Part shown: piece after piece, positions 49,808 to 57,755 of the stretch
Layout: each line of letters begins with the position of its first letter
Position numbering within the stretch: the stretch's first letter is position 1
From: Nocardia sp. CY41
Lineage (GTDB): Bacteria; Actinomycetota; Actinomycetes; Mycobacteriales; Mycobacteriaceae
DNA length: 64,000 nt
Assembly (NCBI RefSeq): GCF_009829325.1
Contig: NZ_VUOS01000022.1
Coordinates: forward strand, 124,001 to 188,000
Direction of reading: 5' to 3'
Translations under genes and position numbers: made by a program
Notes under the pieces: model-generated
What the model was told of the DNA's origin: nothing
What the model saw: only the letters and a program-made list of their open reading frames with translations
Databases searched by the model: none

Positions 49808-51376
49808 TCAGGGAATGGGTGCGTACTCGGGGACGCCGTCGCCGTTCAGCCGGATCGGGAGGCCGTGCCGGAGTGCGGGCACGGCGTCCGGGTGATCCGA
49901 CCTGGTGTGGCAGCCGCGGCTCTCGGTGCGGGCGAGCGCGGCGAGCAGCAGGGCGCGGGCCGTGAGCGTGAGCGCGGCGTCCTCGATCCCGGCGATCGGA
50001 TGTGCGGCGGCGGTGTACGTGTCGCGGCGGGTGACCACGTCGTCGAGCCGCTTGAGCGCTTCGGCGAGTCCCGCACGGTCGCGGACCACCGAGGCGTGCG
50101 TGGTCATCAGGCCCTGCACCACGGCACGGTCGGCGTATTCGGCGAAGCGCGCGGGAATCTCGTGCACCCCGGCGCGCTCACCGAGCCGTTCGGCAGCGGC
50201 GACTCCGGCGCGCTCGCCGACCACCAGTCCCTCCAGCAAGCTGTTGGACGCCAGCCGGTTCGCCCCGTGCAGACCGGTGCGCGCGACCTCGCCCGCCGCG
50301 TAGAGACCGGGCACTCCGGTGCGGCCGTGGGTGTCGGTGACCACTCCCCCGCACTGGTAGTGCGCGGCGGGCGCGACCGGGATGAGGTCCGTGCGCGGAT
50401 CGATGCCCGCCGCCAGGCAGGAGGCGGTGATCGTCGGAAACCGTTGCGGGAATCCGTCTATCGAGCGCGCGTCCAGGTAGACGTGCTCGGCGCCGAGCGC
50501 TCGCATGCGCGCGGCGATGGCACGGGAGACGACATCGCGGGGAGCGAGGTCGCCACGCGGATGCACGCCCGCGGTCACCGGATCGCCTGCGGTGTCGACC
50601 AGCCTGGCCCCTTCGCCGCGCACGGCTTCGCTGATCAGCGGCCTGCGCCCCAGGCCACCCGGGGTGTACAGCACGGTCGGGTGGAACTGCACGAACTCGA
50701 GATCGGCGACGGTCGCACCGGCCCGCAGCCCGAGCGCGACGCCGTCCGCGGTGGCGCCCGGCGGATTGGTGCTCAGCGCGTACAGCTGTCCGAGGCCGCC
50801 GGTGGCCAGCAGCACGGCGGGCGCGTGCACGACGCCGAACCCCCGCTCCGACACCGCTACGACGCCGCGCACGCCGTTCGGCCCGGTGACGACGTCGGCG
50901 ACCGCCGCACCGAACAGCACCGGCAGCCCGGCCTCGTTCAGCGCCCGCTGCACCTCCGCCCCTGTGGCGTCGCCCCCGGCGTGGATGATGCGGCGGGTGC
51001 TGTGCCCGCCTTCGCGGGTCCGCGAGATCTGGCCGTCGCGGCCCAGGTCGAACACCGCGCCCAGATCGGTGAGGGCGGCGACGGCGGCCTGCCCGCCCTC
51101 GACGATGGAGCGCACCGCGTCCACGTCGCACAGTCCTGCGCCCGCCTCCACCGTGTCGTGCACGTGCGATTCCACCGAATCCCCGTGCGGCGCCACGACG
51201 GCGATACCGCCCTGGGCGTACTGGGTGGACGTGTCGGTCGGCCCGCCTTTACTGAGCGTGAGCACCCGCAGGCCACGCAGTGACGCGGTGCGCGCCGCGG
51301 TCAGTCCCGCGACGCCGCCGCCGATCACGACCAGATCGGCCTCGGCCTCCCAGTCGATCGAAACCCGGGTTGTCAT
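49808..51376 (-). CDS. nadB: L-aspartate oxidase
   Basis: A 522-residue FAD enzyme that makes iminoaspartate, the first step of NAD synthesis. The FAD-binding start is DLVVIGGGVAGLTAA, and GGLGQLYALSTNPPGATADGVALGLRAGA, FHPTVLY and HYQCGGVVTDTHGRTGVPGLYAAGEVARTGLHGANRLASNSLLEGLV are characteristic. It is 63 bases upstream of nadC and 106 bases downstream of nadA. Confidence 0.95.
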   Translation of the reverse strand: MTTRVSIDWEAEADLVVIGGGVAGLTAARTASLRGLRVLTLSKGGPTDTSTQYAQGGIAVVAPHGDSVESHVHDTVEAGAGLCDVDAVRSIVEGGQAAVAALTDLGAVFDLGRDGQISRTREGGHSTRRIIHAGGDATGAEVQRALNEAGLPVLFGAAVADVVTGPNGVRGVVAVSERGFGVVHAPAVLLATGGLGQLYALSTNPPGATADGVALGLRAGATVADLEFVQFHPTVLYTPGGLGRRPLISEAVRGEGARLVDTAGDPVTAGVHPRGDLAPRDVVSRAIAARMRALGAEHVYLDARSIDGFPQRFPTITASCLAAGIDPRTDLIPVAPAAHYQCGGVVTDTHGRTGVPGLYAAGEVARTGLHGANRLASNSLLEGLVVGERAGVAAAERLGERAGVHEIPARFAEYADRAVVQGLMTTHASVVRDRAGLAEALKRLDDVVTRRDTYTAAAHPIAGIEDAALTLTARALLLAALARTESRGCHTRSDHPDAVPALRHGLPIRLNGDGVPEYAPIP

Positions 51377-51482
51377 CGGCCCGCGCCTCTCTGTCTTCCG
51401 ATCCGCGAACGCCCTCCGGCGCGGGCGCCGTGCTCAGCGCGCTCCGCCGGAGAGCGACCCGCCGCCAGGGCAGCGGTCGGAC

Positions 51483-52526
51483 TCATTCACCGCCGCCGGG
51501 ATTGCCGATCGCGATCATCCGCTGCACCGAGTTACGTCCCAGCGCAGCGGTTTCCGGATCGACGTGCACCTCGTCGCGGCCCTCCACCAAGCAGCGCAGC
51601 AGCGCCGCCGGGGTGATCATCTTCATGTACTTGCACGAGGCCCGGTCGTTCACGGCCTGGAAGTCGATGCCGGGGGCGGCCTTGCGCAGCTGATGCAGCA
51701 TGCCGACCTCGGTGGCCACCAGCACCTGATTCGACTTCGCCGCCTTGGCCGCGTCGATCATGCCTCCGGTGGACAGGATGTGCACCCGCTCGGCCGGGAA
51801 CGCGCCCTCGCCCGCGAGGTACAGCGCCGAGGTGGCGCAGCCGCACTCGGGGTGCACGAACAGCTCCGCGTCCGGATGGGTGCGCGCCTGCTCGGTCAGC
51901 TCGTCGCCGTTGATGCCCGCGTGCACATGGCACTCGCCCGCCCAGATGTGCATGTTCGCGCGACCGGTGACCCGCTTGACGTGGGCGCCGAGGAACTGGT
52001 CGGGCAGGAACAGCACCTCGCGGTCCGGGTCGATCGAGGCGACCACGTCCACCGCGTTGGACGAGGTGCAGCAGATGTCGGTGAGGGCCTTCACCTCGGC
52101 CGTGGTGTTCACGTAGGACACGACGACCGCGTTCGGGTGCTCGGCCGTCCAGGCGCGCAGTTCCTCGGCCGTGATCGAATCCGCGAGCGAACATCCCGCG
52201 CGCTGATCCGGGATGAGCACGGTCTTGGCGGGGCTGAGAATCTTGGCGGTCTCGGCCATGAAGTGCACGCCGCAGAACACGATCGTGTCCTCGGGCGCCT
52301 CGGCCGCGATCCGCGACAGCGCCAGCGAGTCGCCGACGTGGTCGGCCACGTCCTGGATCTCCGGCAGCTGGTAGTTGTGCGCCAGGATCGTCGCGTTGCG
52401 CTCCCTGGCCAGTCGCTTGACTTCCTGCGCCCACTCCGGCCCAGCCTCGACACCCGCGAACCCGGTGGGCCCGTCGAACACCTGCCCCATCAGCGGAGGC
52501 GCCAGTTTCGCACCCGTCGTCGCCAT
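51483..52526 (-). CDS. nadA: Quinolinate synthase A
   Basis: A 347-residue [4Fe-4S] enzyme that condenses iminoaspartate with dihydroxyacetone phosphate. Cluster-ligand Cys candidates are in FCGVHFMAETAKIL, ADICCTSSNAV-like DICCTSSNAV and HPECGCATSALYLAG, and AHNYQLPEIQDVAD is conserved. It is the first gene of nadABC; the NrtR operator lies 55 bases before its start. Confidence 0.95.
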   Translation of the reverse strand: MATTGAKLAPPLMGQVFDGPTGFAGVEAGPEWAQEVKRLARERNATILAHNYQLPEIQDVADHVGDSLALSRIAAEAPEDTIVFCGVHFMAETAKILSPAKTVLIPDQRAGCSLADSITAEELRAWTAEHPNAVVVSYVNTTAEVKALTDICCTSSNAVDVVASIDPDREVLFLPDQFLGAHVKRVTGRANMHIWAGECHVHAGINGDELTEQARTHPDAELFVHPECGCATSALYLAGEGAFPAERVHILSTGGMIDAAKAAKSNQVLVATEVGMLHQLRKAAPGIDFQAVNDRASCKYMKMITPAALLRCLVEGRDEVHVDPETAALGRNSVQRMIAIGNPGGGE

Positions 52527-52580
52527 GGATGGCTCCCTTCCTCGTGCGGTCGGCTACACCGCCGATTCGCACCTAACCAG

Positions 52581-52603
52581 GTTTTCGACTTATAATCGAA
52601 AAC
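52581..52603. promoter_or_regulatory. NrtR operator overlapping a TATAAT -10 box
   Basis: GTTTTCGA (52581-52588) and TCGAAAAC (52596-52603) are perfect inverted arms around a seven-base spacer. The rightward -10 TATAAT at 52591-52596 lies inside. A transcript starting about seven bases later would begin at or next to the nrtR GTG at 52604, so the mRNA is probably leaderless. A bound repressor would block both nrtR and nadABC. Confidence 0.85.
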
Positions 52604-53368
52604 GTGGCCCATAGTAGCACCATCCACGAATCGCTCACCGCGGTGTTCCAGGTTCGCCGCTTCCCCCGAGACATCGCCGCAGGTCACAGCTCCGTGGATC
52701 GCGCGGAGGGCATGCTGCGGCGCTGCCCGCCCGATCAGCGGACCGAACTCGCGGTGCTGCTGTGGGAGCGGGCGCTGGACCCACAGAAGGGCACCTGGTC
52801 GCTACCCGGCGGCCGGCTGCGCGACGACGAGGACCTCGACACCTCCGCGCGCCGTCAGCTCGCCGAGAAGGTCGACGTGCGCGAGTTGAGCCATCTGGAA
52901 CAGCTCTCGGTGTTCAGCGCCCCCGACCGGGTGCCGAGCCCGCGCCGCATCGCCTCGGCCTACCTCGGCCTCGTTCCGCTCACCGCCGACCCCCACCTGC
53001 CCTCGGACACCTCCTGGCACCCGGTCTCGGCGCTGCCGGACATGTCCTTCGACCACCGCACGGTGGTCGACCACGCCCGCACCCGCCTGGCCGCGAAACT
53101 GTCCTACACCAACATCGCCTTCGCCCTCGCCCCGGACCGGTTCACGATGTCCACCTTGCGCGAAATATACTGCGCCGCACTCGGATACGACGTGGACCCG
53201 ACGAACCTCCAGCGAGTTCTGTCCCGCCGCAAAGTGATCACGCCCACCGGCGCCACCGCCGCACCCGGCCGAGCGGGCGGCCGCCCCGCCGCGGTCTACC
53301 GTTTCAGCGACTCCGGCCTGCGCGTGACGGACGAATTCGCCGCCCTGCGCCCGCCCGGGGCATCCTGA
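52604..53368 (+). CDS. nrtR: NrtR-type Nudix-related regulator of NAD synthesis
   Basis: A 254-residue protein with an N-terminal Nudix-like domain (residues 45-160) and a C-terminal winged helix (residues 165-254, APDRFTMSTLREIYCAALGYDVDPTNLQRVLSRRKVI). The Nudix box GGRLRDDEDLDTSARRQLAEKVDV keeps the frame but lacks the normal REEIGE acidic set, as expected for a sensor that does not hydrolyse. It diverges from nadA with a palindrome between, matching the place of Rv1593c. It should repress nad genes according to ADP-ribose level. Confidence 0.9.
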   Translation: MAHSSTIHESLTAVFQVRRFPRDIAAGHSSVDRAEGMLRRCPPDQRTELAVLLWERALDPQKGTWSLPGGRLRDDEDLDTSARRQLAEKVDVRELSHLEQLSVFSAPDRVPSPRRIASAYLGLVPLTADPHLPSDTSWHPVSALPDMSFDHRTVVDHARTRLAAKLSYTNIAFALAPDRFTMSTLREIYCAALGYDVDPTNLQRVLSRRKVITPTGATAAPGRAGGRPAAVYRFSDSGLRVTDEFAALRPPGAS

Positions 53369-53494
53369 GATTCGCGGCCCGCGCGAACCGCCTCACCGGC
53401 GAAGAAAGCGCCCATCTGCGTCCGACACGCGTCGCGGCGTCCGACGAGCGTCGAACCCACAGGGCTCGAGCTGCGTTGCGGAGAAGCCGCGGGT

Positions 53495-53671
53495 TCAGTG
53501 GTTCGCAGTCGCTTTGCGATGCTTGTCCCGTCGCCGATATTGCCGCTTGCTCGGTATCGGACGCGCGGCGTTGCTGCGCCGCAACGCGTCCCGGCACCGC
53601 CATGCCGCCAGATCGGCACGTTCGCTCGCCGCAGGAGGCGCGTCGGCCACCACACGCGGTGCGGGATCCAT
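53495..53671 (-). CDS. Small basic hypothetical protein (58 aa)
   Basis: A 58-residue protein from the ATG at 53671, which has a GGAGG site eight bases upstream. It starts MDPAPRVVADAPPAASERADLA and ends in a strongly basic stretch (SKRQYRRRDKHRKATANH). The pattern suggests a real short gene that binds nucleic acid or ribosomes. No homologue is recognised. The 126 bases between it and nrtR show nothing. Confidence 0.5.
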   Translation of the reverse strand: MDPAPRVVADAPPAASERADLAAWRCRDALRRSNAARPIPSKRQYRRRDKHRKATANH

Positions 53672-53845
53672 GACCTGCCTCCTCATCTTCGGGTTCTCGG
53701 CTGTCCCGACCGACCACCGTATCGGCGACACCGCCACGCCGCCAGCGATTTTCACGACGGCTGGTTCGGCGCACGTTCTCCGAGTCTGTTGCTGTCGAAT
53801 GTCCTTCTCTTCCCCGCCCCGGCGGTCAGTCGAGCCGGGAACCGG

Positions 53846-54070
53846 TCATCCCCAGTACTCGCCCCGCTTCTTGTGCTCTTCCACTTCAGCCAGGTATGCG
53901 GCTTCCTGGGCGGTGCCGAGTTGGTCTTCGTCGCCGAACCGGTCCCGCAGATGGATTCGCTCGTTTTCCGCCCGGACGATCGCCGCGGCCTGCATCCCCA
54001 CCCACCGACAAATAGTGAGCGAGTCGGCCGCCCACGCTGCCTTTCCAGCGGGTCGAGCAGTGGGATCCAC
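53846..54070 (-). CDS. Small hypothetical protein (up to 74 aa)
   Basis: A frame of up to 74 residues from a GTG at 54070. Its last 50 residues (IVRAENERIHLRDRFGDED, then LGTAQEAAYLAEVEEHKKRGEYWG) form a convincing charged helical domain. A start at the internal Met (MQAAAIVRAENER) would give 49 residues. No family is recognised and no partner gene is coupled. Confidence 0.45.
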   Translation of the reverse strand: MDPTARPAGKAAWAADSLTICRWVGMQAAAIVRAENERIHLRDRFGDEDQLGTAQEAAYLAEVEEHKKRGEYWG

Positions 54071-54208
54071 GAGGAGCGCTCGTGTCGGTTAGCTCACAAA
54101 CCGGGGTGCGCGGTGTGAAGTAGAACCGGTTCATGGCAGGGTGGAGCGTGAGATCGGGCTATCGATGTGATTCGCTCGGCTCACCTACAGAAAAGATTGA
54201 AGTAAGCA

Positions 54209-54412
54209 ATGGCTCAAGGCAGTGTGAAGTGGTTTAACAGCGAAAAGGGCTTCGGCTTCATCGCGCAGGACGGTGGCGGCGCCGACGTCTTCGTTCATTA
54301 CTCCGCCGTGTCCGGCTCGGGATTCAAGTCCCTCGAAGAAGGACAGCGCGTGGAGTTCGAGATCGGCCAAGGACAGAAGGGCCCGCAGGCCCAGGACGTC
54401 CGCGCGATCTGA
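54209..54412 (+). CDS. cspA: Cold-shock protein
   Basis: A 67-residue single OB-fold protein: GSVKWFNSEKGFGFIAQDGGGADVFVHYSAV contains both RNP motifs (KGFGFI and VFVHY), followed by EEGQRVEFEIGQGQKGPQAQDV. It binds single-stranded RNA or DNA as a chaperone. The 5' leader is short for a regulated cold-shock mRNA, at most about 90 bases. A terminator follows 19 bases after the stop. Confidence 0.97.
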   Translation: MAQGSVKWFNSEKGFGFIAQDGGGADVFVHYSAVSGSGFKSLEEGQRVEFEIGQGQKGPQAQDVRAI

Positions 54413-54430
54413 TCGACGTAGCCAGGTAAG

Positions 54431-54461
54431 AGCCCCGCGCCTTTTCGGGTGCGGGGCTTTT
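54431..54461 (+). terminator. Intrinsic terminator of the cold-shock gene
   Basis: AGCCCCGC (54431-54438) pairs with GCGGGGCT (54451-54458) over a loop containing TTTTCGG, and TTTTG follows the stem. Confidence 0.85.
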
Positions 54462-54568
54462 GCGTGTTCCGGCGTGTCGGCGTAACCGGTCAGGCGGTTT
54501 TCACCTGCGGGTCGGGTGGCGGGGCTTCGGTCCGCCGGGCCACTCGCGATGCGGCCCAGAAGGCCAGT

Positions 54569-55024
54569 TCAGACCAGCCAGAACAACAGCAGGAACACCG
54601 TCACCACGGTCACGGGGACGACCAGGAAGAACACCGAGGGAACAGCGACGACGACGAACCGGGCGACATCGCCCGCGCTCGCGCCACGCAACCGGTGCGC
54701 CGCGCGCACGGCCGCCCACATCATCCAGCGGCGCGGCAACGACTCCCCGAGTTCGTGCAGGCTCCGGCGGAAGATGCCATCGGCGTCGGCCACGCTCACC
54801 GCGTTCGAACCGAGCAGATAGTCGTGCAGGATCGCGGCGCGGGTATAGCTGCCGTACCGCGGGATCAGCCACACCAGTGCGCGCGGCACCGACGTGAAAT
54901 CGGTGCGGAACCCGGCGGGAACCACGAACTCCTCATCGGCGCCGCGATAGACGAGCGGTTCGGTCACCCGCCAGAACTTGGCGTCGAGCTCTTCGACGAT
55001 CGGCCCGCCACCGACAAAGGTCAC
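54569..55024 (-). CDS. DUF1353 protein with C-terminal membrane helix
   Basis: A 151-residue protein. Residues 15-95 fit DUF1353: VYRGADEEFVVPAGFRTDFTSVPRALVWLIPRYGSYTRAAILHDYLL, then ADGIFRRSLHELGESLPRRWMMWAAVRAAHRL. DUF1353 is otherwise known from phage genomes. Here one or two helices are added at the end (FVVVAVPSVFFLVVPVTVVTVFLLLFWLV), so it is probably membrane-anchored. The function is unknown. Confidence 0.8.
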   Translation of the reverse strand: MTFVGGGPIVEELDAKFWRVTEPLVYRGADEEFVVPAGFRTDFTSVPRALVWLIPRYGSYTRAAILHDYLLGSNAVSVADADGIFRRSLHELGESLPRRWMMWAAVRAAHRLRGASAGDVARFVVVAVPSVFFLVVPVTVVTVFLLLFWLV

Positions 55025-55081
55025 GTCGTGTTCCTTCCGCGCACGCTTCGCTCCACGCCCACGGTGGTACGAGACGACGCC

Positions 55082-55726
55082 TCAGTACCGCGGTCGGTAT
55101 TCCGGAACCGAATACTGCTCCGAGGCAGGCTCGTAGCCACGATAGGGCAGCTCTCCCCCACTCGCAGCGGCACCGTAGGGGACCGCGGCGCGGGTGTCGA
55201 ATCCCTCCTCGTCCCGGGCGGAGCCGCGGCCGCTGCCGAGATCCTCCGATGTGCTGAGCGCGGCGAGGAACAGCATCACGAACGACGCGATCAGCGGCTG
55301 CACGATCAGCGCGAGCGCACTGCCCAGTTCGATCGGCAACGTGACGATCTGGCCCACCGGCGGGTCGCTCGGGCGTGGATGCGACCAGGCGGCGATCTGC
55401 TCCCCCGCGGTGGCCATCACCACCGCGCCCAGGCCGGAGCCGATCAACAGGCCGATCTGCAGCAGCGGCCCGCGTGCCGAGCGCCACCGCCACACGGCGA
55501 GCGCGCAGAGCAGCCCGAGCACCGCTCCCGCCAGCACGAAGATCGCCAGTGCGTCGAATTGATGCGCGCTCTCCCCGGTCAAGGCGACCCCGCGGCCCGG
55601 CTCCACCACGAGCAGCCGCTCGGTCGGCGCCGAGAAGCCCCATGCGACGCCCGCGAGCGCGCTCACCACCACCACGGCGACGGCGACCACCGCCGCCGCG
55701 CGCACCTCGGCCCGCACCGCCGCCAC
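55082..55726 (-). CDS. DUF2567 membrane protein
   Basis: A 214-residue protein with four helices at about 12-32, 55-80, 88-110 and 135-160 and GEQIAAWSHPRPSDPPVGQIVTLPIELGSALAL between the last two, matching DUF2567. A polar tail of 55 residues ends EYRPRY. The GTG at 55726 shares one base with the bsaP stop (TAGTG), so it is coupled to bsaP; mycobacteria have the same neighbour (Rv1591). A role in biotin synthesis is not known. Confidence 0.8.
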   Translation of the reverse strand: MAAVRAEVRAAAVVAVAVVVVSALAGVAWGFSAPTERLLVVEPGRGVALTGESAHQFDALAIFVLAGAVLGLLCALAVWRWRSARGPLLQIGLLIGSGLGAVVMATAGEQIAAWSHPRPSDPPVGQIVTLPIELGSALALIVQPLIASFVMLFLAALSTSEDLGSGRGSARDEEGFDTRAAVPYGAAASGGELPYRGYEPASEQYSVPEYRPRY

Positions 55727-55935
55727 TAGCGGCGTTCCGATGCGGCCGAGTCGATGACGCCGTGCCGGGAGCACTTGGCCCACCAGCCGTCCGGGTTCAC
55801 CTGCACGATCATGCGGCGACCGCACTGTTCGCAGAAGCGTGGCGGCTCCAGGCCCAGCGCGGCGGCGGCCGGGATGGCGTCGTCGAGGCCCGGCACGATT
55901 CGCTTGCCGGTGAACGGGTTGTAGCGCTCGTCCAT
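55726..55935 (-). CDS. bsaP: Biotin synthase auxiliary protein BsaP
   Basis: A 69-residue protein (MDERYNPFTGKRIVPGLDDA...) with PPRFCEQCGRRMIVQVNPDGWWAKCSRHG. This is the Rv1590-type protein found next to bioB in actinobacteria and reported to bind an iron-sulfur cluster and to help BioB turn over. The Cys pair CEQC with a later Cys and His is kept. It starts 50 bases after bioB. The start at the ATG at 55935 is chosen since the conserved region begins there. Confidence 0.88.
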   Translation of the reverse strand: MDERYNPFTGKRIVPGLDDAIPAAAALGLEPPRFCEQCGRRMIVQVNPDGWWAKCSRHGVIDSAASERR

Positions 55936-55985
55936 AGTGATGACAGTACCCATGCTCGTCTGCCTCATCGTCGCAACCGAGCCGG

Positions 55986-56999
55986 TCAGAGCGTTTCGTT
56001 GAGCGCCTTGATCGGCATCTTCAGCTCGCCGAGCAAGTCCAGGTCCTGTTCGGCCGGGCGGCCGAGGGTGGTCAGGTAGTTACCGACGATGACGGCGTTG
56101 ATGCCGCCCAGAATGCCCTGCTTGGCGCCCAGATCACCCAGGGTGATCTCGCGGCCGCCCGCGAAGCGCAGCATGGTGCGCGGCAGCGCGAGCCGGAACG
56201 CGGCGACGGCCCGCAACGCGTCGGAGGCGGGCAGCACCTCCAGGTCGCCGAACGGTGTGCCCGGTCGCGGGTTGAGGAAGTTCAGCGGTACCTCGTCGGG
56301 CTCGAGTTCGGCCAGGTTCGCGGCGAACTCCGCGCGCTGCTCCAGCGTCTCGCCCATGCCGAGGATGCCGCCGCAGCAGACCTCCATGCCCGCTTCGCGG
56401 ACCATGCGCAGGGTGTCCCAGCGCTCCTCCCAGCTGTGCGTGGTGACCACGTTGGGGAAGTAGGAGCGCGAGGTCTCCAGGTTGTGGTTGTAGCGGTGCA
56501 CGCCCATGGCGGCCAGCTGGTCGACCTGCTCCTGGGTGAGCATGCCGAGCGAGCAGGCCACCTGGATGTCGACCTCGTTGCGGATCGCTTCGACGCCGGC
56601 GGCCACCTGGGCCATCAAGCGCTCGTCGGGCCCGCGCACCGCTGCCACGATGCAGAACTCGGTGGCGCCGGTCTTCGCGGTCTGCTTGGCGGCCTCGACC
56701 AGGCTCGGGATGTCCAGCCACGCGGCGCGCACCGGGGACTGGAACAGGCCCGACTGTGAGCAGAAGTGACAGTCCTCCGGGCAGCCGCCGGTCTTCAGGC
56801 TGATGATGCCTTCGACCTCGACCTCCGGTCCGCACCACTTCATGCGCACCTCGTGGGCGAGGGCGAGCAGTTCCTCCAGCCGGTCGTCGCCCAAGCGCAG
56901 CACCTCGAGGGTCTGCTCCTGGTTCAGTCCTTCCCCGCGCTCGAGCACCTGCTCGCGGGCGATCGACAGAATGCCGGTGTCTACGGGTGCCTGGGTCAC
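55986..56999 (-). CDS. bioB: Biotin synthase
   Basis: A 337-residue radical-SAM enzyme that inserts sulfur into dethiobiotin. The SAM cluster motif is CPEDCHFC (CxxxCxxC) in KTGGCPEDCHFCSQSG. ACSLGMLTQEQVDQLAAMGVHRYNHNLETSRSYFPNVVTTH and GGILGMGET, GREITLGDLGAKQGILGGINAVIVGNYLTT hold the second-cluster ligands. The start is the GTG at 56999. bioA, bioF and bioD are not in the window. It diverges from bioQ across a BioQ box. Confidence 0.96.
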   Translation of the reverse strand: MTQAPVDTGILSIAREQVLERGEGLNQEQTLEVLRLGDDRLEELLALAHEVRMKWCGPEVEVEGIISLKTGGCPEDCHFCSQSGLFQSPVRAAWLDIPSLVEAAKQTAKTGATEFCIVAAVRGPDERLMAQVAAGVEAIRNEVDIQVACSLGMLTQEQVDQLAAMGVHRYNHNLETSRSYFPNVVTTHSWEERWDTLRMVREAGMEVCCGGILGMGETLEQRAEFAANLAELEPDEVPLNFLNPRPGTPFGDLEVLPASDALRAVAAFRLALPRTMLRFAGGREITLGDLGAKQGILGGINAVIVGNYLTTLGRPAEQDLDLLGELKMPIKALNETL

Positions 57000-57040
57000 T
57001 GCAACGAATCCCTTCGTCCGGCCGAGGTGGCCGTGCAACT

Positions 57041-57053
57041 TGAACGGTGTTCA
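57041..57053. promoter_or_regulatory. BioQ operator between bioB and bioQ
   Basis: TGAAC-GGT-GTTCA is a perfect palindrome with a three-base spacer, matching the 13-bp BioQ site known from corynebacteria and mycobacteria (TGAAC-N3-GTT followed by two bases). It is 42 bases before bioB and 51 before bioQ, suited to repress both. Confidence 0.88.
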
Positions 57054-57103
57054 GGCTAGGGTAGCGGTAGGAGTGAGTCAAAGCACGACGGGAAGGGCAT
57101 CGA

Positions 57104-57688
57104 GTGCAACTGCACCGGGCGGACGTGGTCGACGGCGCCATCGCGATTCTGGACCGATACGGCCTGGCCGACCTCACCATGCGCAGACTGGCCGGTTCCC
57201 TCCAGGTCCAGCCGGGCGCGTTGTACTGGCACTTCCCCAACAAGCAGGCGTTGCTGGGCGCGGTGGCGGACAAGATCCTCGCGCCGATGGAGGACCCGAT
57301 CGAGGCCGAGGAATGGTCGGGGCAGCTCACCGAATTGGCCCACCGGCTGCGCAATTGCCTGCTGGCCTACCGCGACGGCGCCGAATTGGTCTCGGCGACC
57401 TACGCTTCCAGGCTCACCACGAGCAAGGGACGGGAACGTCTGGTGAGCGCCGCGATCCGGGCGGGCATGCCGCGCGAAGAGGCCGAACTCACGGCGTTCA
57501 CGCTGCTCTACTACGTCCTCGGCGAGACCGTGGACGAACAGTCGCGGATGCAGATGGACTCGGTGGGCGCCCTGCCCGAGGGCGCGTCGCCGCTGGAGGA
57601 AACCACCGACGCCACCGCCCGTTTCGACTTCGGCCTGCAACTGTTCGTCGCGGGTGTGCGGCACCTGCTGGGCACCCGCGTCCGCTGA
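57104..57688 (+). CDS. bioQ: TetR-family biotin repressor BioQ
   Basis: A 194-residue TetR regulator starting with GTG. The helix-turn-helix is residues 5-48 (VVDGAIAILDRYGLADLTMRRLAGSLQVQPGALYWHFPNKQALL), and the C-terminal part is of the TetR_C type with LLYYVLGETVDEQ. The place next to bioB with a BioQ box between identifies it. It should repress bioB-bsaP and itself; in relatives biotinyl-AMP is not the direct ligand and the signal is not settled. Confidence 0.9.
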   Translation: MQLHRADVVDGAIAILDRYGLADLTMRRLAGSLQVQPGALYWHFPNKQALLGAVADKILAPMEDPIEAEEWSGQLTELAHRLRNCLLAYRDGAELVSATYASRLTTSKGRERLVSAAIRAGMPREEAELTAFTLLYYVLGETVDEQSRMQMDSVGALPEGASPLEETTDATARFDFGLQLFVAGVRHLLGTRVR

Positions 57689-57755
57689 CGCCCAGTGGGT
57701 GACGACGACGGTTCCGGACTCGGCGTCGCGGCGGGTCGGACGGCCCCGCGCCGAG

